A program made the position numbers and the translations under genes. From positions 1 to 10,160 of the forward strand of contig SVUD01000054.1 of NCBI GenBank assembly GCA_015063445.1: DNA of 10,160 bases. The letters run 5' to 3'. This DNA comes from Oscillospiraceae bacterium. Lineage in GTDB: Bacteria > Bacillota_A > Clostridia > Oscillospirales > CAG-272. The notes beneath the pieces are model-generated. The model was not told the DNA's origin. It did not search any database and worked only from the letters and a program-made list of their open reading frames with translations. Every line of letters starts with the position of its first letter. The first letter of the stretch is position 1. Shown here one piece after another: positions 7,367 through 10,160 of the stretch.

Positions 7367-8215
7367 ATGATAACTATAAGCAATTCTGAAATTTGCGTAG
7401 CTATATCAAAAAGCGGCGCGGAAATTCACAGTATAAAGCGTGACGGAAGAGAATATATGTGGTCGCGCGATCCTGCCTTCTGGGCGCAAAGCGCTCCTAT
7501 TATGTTCCCTATATGCGGTGGACTCAAGGGTGGCAAATACGAGCTTGACGGAAAGATGTACGAGATGTCGAAGCACGGCTTCGCTAAGCTCTCGGAATTC
7601 GAGGTTGAAGTAAAGACGGATACGTCCGTAACCTTTATTCTTCACGATAACGAAAAAACACGCGCTATGTATCCCTTCGCTTTTGCGTTCAGAGTTCGAT
7701 ACGAGCTTGACGGAGCATCACTCAGAGTTACTTACGATGCGGAAAACCTTGATAAAAAAACTATGTACTGTACGTTTGGCGCTCACGAGGCGTATGCCTG
7801 CCCCGAGGGTATAGAAGCGTATGAATTAGTCTTTCCCGAAAAAGAAACCCTTTATGCTTACGGTCTTAACGGAGACATCGTGACGGATTACACGAAGCTC
7901 ATAGTAAACAATAGCAATCTTATGGCGCTTGACGATAAACATTTCGCTCTCGACGCTCTCGTTTTCCGTAACGTTAAGAGTAATAGCGTTACTCTCAAAA
8001 GCAAGGTGAGCGACAGACGTATAAAGGTTGACTTTGACGGCTTTGATTATCTCGTTTTATGGCACAAGCACACTTCTCCATATCTTTGCATCGAGCCCTG
8101 GTGCGGTTTGCCCGACGTTTCCGGCAGCAGCTATAGTCTTGCCGAAAAGGAAGGTATGCACGCGCTCCCCGCAGGCGCTCATTTCGCAAGGACACACGTG
8201 ATAACGGTCGGCTGA
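7367..8215 (+). CDS. Aldose 1-epimerase family protein, LacX-like
   Basis: A 282-residue cytoplasmic protein of the galactose-mutarotase fold, which interconverts alpha and beta anomers of free aldoses. The LacX-like subgroup is indicated by the N-terminus with SGAEIHSIKRDGREYMW, PIMFPICGGL (44-53), SKHGFA with His70, GAHEAY (138-143) with His140, and CIEPWCGLPD (241-250) with Glu243. His70, His140 and Glu243 are the likely sugar-binding and catalytic residues. Length fits the family. AGAGG nine bases upstream supports the start. The 120-base gap after the esterase shows no convincing promoter or terminator, so the two genes are probably co-transcribed. A mutarotase fits a locus with a retaining beta-galactosidase, which releases the beta anomer. 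LacX-type members may act on other sugars or sugar phosphates, so substrate is open. Confidence 0.87.
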   Translation: MITISNSEICVAISKSGAEIHSIKRDGREYMWSRDPAFWAQSAPIMFPICGGLKGGKYELDGKMYEMSKHGFAKLSEFEVEVKTDTSVTFILHDNEKTRAMYPFAFAFRVRYELDGASLRVTYDAENLDKKTMYCTFGAHEAYACPEGIEAYELVFPEKETLYAYGLNGDIVTDYTKLIVNNSNLMALDDKHFALDALVFRNVKSNSVTLKSKVSDRRIKVDFDGFDYLVLWHKHTSPYLCIEPWCGLPDVSGSSYSLAEKEGMHALPAGAHFARTHVITVG

Positions 8216-8272
8216 TCTTATACCGATAGATAAACCAAAATTCGATTTTGCAAAAAATTAATATATAAATAG

Positions 8273-8326
8273 GACGAGCTTTCGGCGTTGTGTTCTTAAG
8301 AGCCAACATTTAAAGCTCGTCTTTTT
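8273..8326 (+). terminator. Rho-independent terminator after the epimerase gene
   Basis: A perfect 10-bp stem (GACGAGCTTT at 8273-8282, AAAGCTCGTC at 8312-8321) is followed directly by five T. The 29-nt loop can fold further through GTTG/CAAC. It ends the esterase-epimerase transcript about 60 bases past the stop codon. Confidence 0.85.
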
Positions 8327-8388
8327 GCGTCGATTTAACGATATTATCGCTCTACTCCAAGCGTTTAAAGATCGGACGCGAATTTTTT
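8327..8388 (+). terminator. Second terminator-like fold
   Basis: GCGTC-GAT (8327-8334) can pair with ATC-G-GACGC (8371-8379) around one bulge. The stem may continue through TTAACG and CGTTTAA with another bulge. A T-rich run (8383-8388, then repeated TTTTA) follows. It starts right after the U tract of the first terminator, so it may be a back-up terminator or the 3' end of a small RNA. Confidence 0.4.
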
Positions 8389-8416
8389 ATTTTATTTTAT
8401 TTTTAATCGACAATAA

Positions 8417-8464
8417 TTGACATTTATCGAGATGTGTCAAATAATTTATAATTGTTTGTCAAAT
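8417..8464. repeat. Three TGTCAA half-sites upstream of the lipoprotein gene
   Basis: TGTCAAAT occurs at 8435-8442 and 8457-8464, 22 bp apart, close to two helical turns. TTGACA at 8417-8422 is the same core in reverse, giving TTGACA-12-TGTCAA. They lie 40-90 bases upstream of the predicted promoter, a position that suits an activator or a co-operatively bound regulator. The regulator is unknown. Confidence 0.4.
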
Positions 8465-8503
8465 TAGCACATTTAACAAAATCTTTTTTGTTACAAGTGC
8501 CAA

Positions 8504-8532
8504 TTTACTTAACCTAAAATGTGTGATAGAAT
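8504..8532 (+). promoter_or_regulatory. Extended -10 promoter of the lipoprotein gene
   Basis: TTTACT (8504-8509), a 17-base spacer and TAGAAT (8527-8532), preceded by TGA to give an extended -10. The start would be near 8539, leaving a leader of about 39 bases. Confidence 0.6.
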
Positions 8533-8538
8533 ATATGA

Positions 8539-8552
8539 GGTTTGTTAAAACC
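8539..8552 (+). ncRNA. Small hairpin at the predicted 5' end of the lipoprotein mRNA
   Basis: GGTTT-GTTA-AAACC is a 5-bp stem with a 4-nt loop. It begins exactly where the promoter geometry places the transcript start. A hairpin at the very 5' end is a known way of slowing mRNA decay in Firmicutes. This is a structured leader element, not a separate RNA gene, and the role is inferred. Confidence 0.3.
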
Positions 8553-8577
8553 AAGAAAGAAAAAAAGGAGAAAGAAA

Positions 8578-10160
8578 ATGAAAAAATTCAAACTTTTAGT
8601 ACTTCTTGTACTCACGCTTGCTGTGGCTCTTTTCAGCTTCACGTCCTGTGATCAGATAAAAGACCTCGCTGGCAACGTCCCCGGCCTGGACAAGTTAATC
8701 GACAAGCTTCCCGGCGGTGAAGACGAACACGTGCACGCTTTTGGCGATGCAACCTGTACCGCACCAAAAACTTGCGAGTGCGGCGCAACCGAGGGCGAGC
8801 CTCTCGGCCACAATTTTGTTGACGGAAAGTGCGCTTGCGGCGCAACCGACCCCAACTACGTTCCCGAAACTCCCGAGCATACCCACAACTTTGTTGACGG
8901 TAAGTGCGAATGCGGTGAGAGCGATCCTAACTACGTTCCCCCTCACACTCACGAATTCGTAAACGGCAAGTGCGAGTGCGGCGAGATTGATCCCGACTAC
9001 GTTCCCGAGACTCCCGGCGAATCCGCTAACGTTGAAATCACCGTTGACAGCCTTGGCGTTGCAACTCAGATGTACTCCGCAGGCACCGCTACTATCGGCG
9101 GCGTTAACTTCGAATTCGTTCAGATCGGTAACTACGGCGACGGCATTCAGGTAAGAGATAAAGACGGAAAGACTTCTATGCTTTGGAACACTACTGCTTT
9201 CAAGAGCCCCATTGCAAAGATCGTTCTCGTTTACTCCGATACTAAGGATGTTTCCTACGCAAATCCCGACGCTGAAATATTCTCCTTCGGTAACGAAGCA
9301 AAGGGCGCTACCTACACAGTTAAGCTTTCCACCACTGCAGGTGTAAAGAACTACGAAATAGTTCCCGACGCTGAGACCTATACTTATCTTTACTTCGAGC
9401 ATGACCTTGGTTACACCTTCTACTGGAAGTCCATCACCATCGTTCTTGCCGACGGTTCTACCGTAACTCCCGACACTCCCGAGCATACCCACAACTTCGT
9501 TGATGGTAAGTGCGAGTGCGGTGAGACCGATCCTAACTACGTTCCCCCTCACACTCACGAGTTCGTAAACGGCAAGTGCGAGTGCGGTGAGAGCGATCCT
9601 AACTATGTTCCCGAGACTCCCACTGTAAACGAATACAAGGTTGCTACCACTATTAAGGCAGGCGACCACGTGCTTATTGCAGCTCACGCTCACGGAAAGC
9701 TTCTCTCTGTAAAGAAGGTATCAACTTATTACAACCTCGGCGTTAATTACTCCGATACCGACTTTACTAACGTAACCGATGATGAAATCTTCGTTGTTGG
9801 CGTTGATGAAAACGGCAACTACACCTTCACCTCTCTTTCCGGCAAGGTTATTGCTATGGCAGCTTCTAACAATTCTCTTAACGACACCGGCGTGAACACC
9901 GGTTGGGTACTTGAAGCTAAGTCTGACGGTATCTTCTACGTTAAGAACGCCGTTCGCGGCACTTATCTTGAATGGTATGCGTCCAAGAACAACTGGAGCA
10001 CTTACTACAACGATAAATCCGATCTCTTTGAGATCTCATTCTACGTAAAATCCGCAGGCAGCACTGATACTCCCGACACTCCCGAGCATACCCACAACTT
10101 CGTTGACGGAAAGTGCGAATGCGGCGAGAGTGATCCTAACTACGTTCCTCCTCACACTCA
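8578..10160 (+). CDS. Repeat-containing surface lipoprotein with His/Cys motifs (3' end outside window)
   Basis: The frame is open for 527 codons to the window end. Start: AAGGAG (8565-8570) seven bases before the ATG. The N-terminus is a lipoprotein signal (hydrophobic 6-21, lipobox ending FTSC, lipidated Cys24), so it should sit on the outer face of the membrane. Order after that: HVHAFGDATC-CEC unit (51-69), H-FVDGKCACG (78-88), then HTHNFVDGKCECGE and HTHEFVNGKCECGE (101-136), a beta-rich domain A (about 150-296), a second HTH..CEC pair (303-337), a different beta-rich domain B (about 352-492, resembling the uncharacterised beta-trefoil-like domains of gut bacterial surface proteins), and a third pair starting at 504. 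Each HTH-CEC unit offers two His and two Cys, enough for one metal site; binding is inferred. Codons favour AAC, TAC, TTC and AAG more than in neighbouring genes, which suggests strong expression. Function is unknown; no enzyme motif was seen. Confidence 0.85.
   Translation, partial: MKKFKLLVLLVLTLAVALFSFTSCDQIKDLAGNVPGLDKLIDKLPGGEDEHVHAFGDATCTAPKTCECGATEGEPLGHNFVDGKCACGATDPNYVPETPEHTHNFVDGKCECGESDPNYVPPHTHEFVNGKCECGEIDPDYVPETPGESANVEITVDSLGVATQMYSAGTATIGGVNFEFVQIGNYGDGIQVRDKDGKTSMLWNTTAFKSPIAKIVLVYSDTKDVSYANPDAEIFSFGNEAKGATYTVKLSTTAGVKNYEIVPDAETYTYLYFEHDLGYTFYWKSITIVLADGSTVTPDTPEHTHNFVDGKCECGETDPNYVPPHTHEFVNGKCECGESDPNYVPETPTVNEYKVATTIKAGDHVLIAAHAHGKLLSVKKVSTYYNLGVNYSDTDFTNVTDDEIFVVGVDENGNYTFTSLSGKVIAMAASNNSLNDTGVNTGWVLEAKSDGIFYVKNAVRGTYLEWYASKNNWSTYYNDKSDLFEISFYVKSAGSTDTPDTPEHTHNFVDGKCECGESDPNYVPPHT
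8809..8874 (+). repeat. Diverged single His/Cys repeat unit
   Basis: A 66-base unit encoding one His and CAC instead of the HTH and CEC of later units, followed by the shared DPNYVPETP linker. It looks like an older, diverged copy of the block that starts at 8875. Confidence 0.65.
8875..9015 (+). repeat. 141-bp coding repeat, copy 1
   Basis: It encodes two HTH-F-GKCECG units and the linker to domain A. Against copy 2 I count 11 differences in 141 bases; seven are synonymous. Confidence 0.9.
9481..9621 (+). repeat. 141-bp coding repeat, copy 2
   Basis: The same two-unit block, 606 bases after copy 1, between domains A and B. It is preceded by the linker codons for TPDTP, also found before copy 3. 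Confidence 0.9.
10084..10160 (+). repeat. Coding repeat, copy 3 (cut by window end)
   Basis: The first 77 bases of the same block, 603 bases after copy 2. I count five differences from copy 1, all synonymous. The repeat-domain alternation therefore continues beyond the window. Confidence 0.88.

Larger units (their letters stand above)
8216..8577. other. Gene-free control region before the lipoprotein gene
   Basis: This 362-base stretch holds no credible gene. It contains the terminator of the upstream operon (8273-8326), a second terminator-like fold (8327-8388), repeated TGTCAAAT half-sites (8417-8464), an A/T-rich 8-bp hairpin (TAACAAAA at 8474-8481, TTTTGTTA at 8486-8493), a promoter (8504-8532) and the leader of the lipoprotein mRNA with AAGGAG at 8565-8570. 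From about 8380 on it is markedly A/T-rich compared with the genes. Confidence 0.75.

Noticed and set aside
8695..9693. A 332-codon open frame on the - strand
   Set aside because: It lies inside the lipoprotein gene, which has a promoter, Shine-Dalgarno site, lipobox and repeats. The antisense frame stays open because of codon bias, and its protein shows only low-complexity echoes of the repeats.
8809..10160. Regular repeats as a CRISPR array
   Set aside because: The repeats are 66-141 bp, in frame and mostly changed at synonymous positions, with spacers of about 460 bp encoding protein domains. They are coding repeats.

Overview
The window looks like a chromosomal stretch of an anaerobic, probably gut-associated Clostridia-type Firmicute. 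The grounds are Shine-Dalgarno sites of the AAGGAG type, A/T-rich intergenic regions, a GPH-family sugar symporter paired with a GH2 glycosidase of the Firmicutes beta-galactosidase type, and a lipoprotein built of His/Cys repeats of a style common in uncultured gut Clostridia. No rRNA, tRNA, CRISPR array, insertion sequence or phage gene was seen. The taxonomic placement is inference from gene style, not from a marker gene.

Layout. (1) Positions 1-2061, + strand: the C-terminal part of a P-type Ca2+-ATPase whose start lies before the window. It ends at a strong bidirectional terminator (2075-2119). (2) Positions 2135-6082, - strand: a two-gene sugar operon. A GPH-type symporter (start 6082) is followed by a cytoplasmic GH2 beta-galactosidase-like enzyme (start 4411). 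They are separated by 87 bases holding a 12-bp hairpin and a LacI-type palindrome. (3) Positions 6083-6304: a divergent control region with one promoter facing each way, a 16-bp palindrome at the predicted symporter start site, and two copies of a 13-bp LacI-like half-operator 116 bp apart. (4) Positions 6305-8215, + strand: an exported SGNH/SASA-type carbohydrate esterase, then a LacX-like aldose 1-epimerase, ending at a terminator (8273-8326). (5) Positions 8216-8577: a gene-free control region with a second terminator-like fold, repeated TGTCAAAT half-sites and an extended -10 promoter. (6) Position 8578 to the window end, + strand: a lipoprotein gene made of alternating His-x-His/Cys-x-Cys repeats and two different beta-rich domains; it runs off the window.

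How the genes may work together (inference): the exported esterase would remove O-acyl groups from a glycan outside the membrane. The symporter would import the freed glycoside, the GH2 enzyme would hydrolyse it in the cytoplasm, and the epimerase would interconvert the anomers of the released sugar. The shared LacI-like sites in the divergent region would suit joint control. The Ca2+-ATPase looks unrelated. The lipoprotein has its own promoter and may be a surface protein with metal-binding repeats. It is the least conventional item here, and its nucleotide-level repeats and unfinished 3' end make it the part most worth following up.
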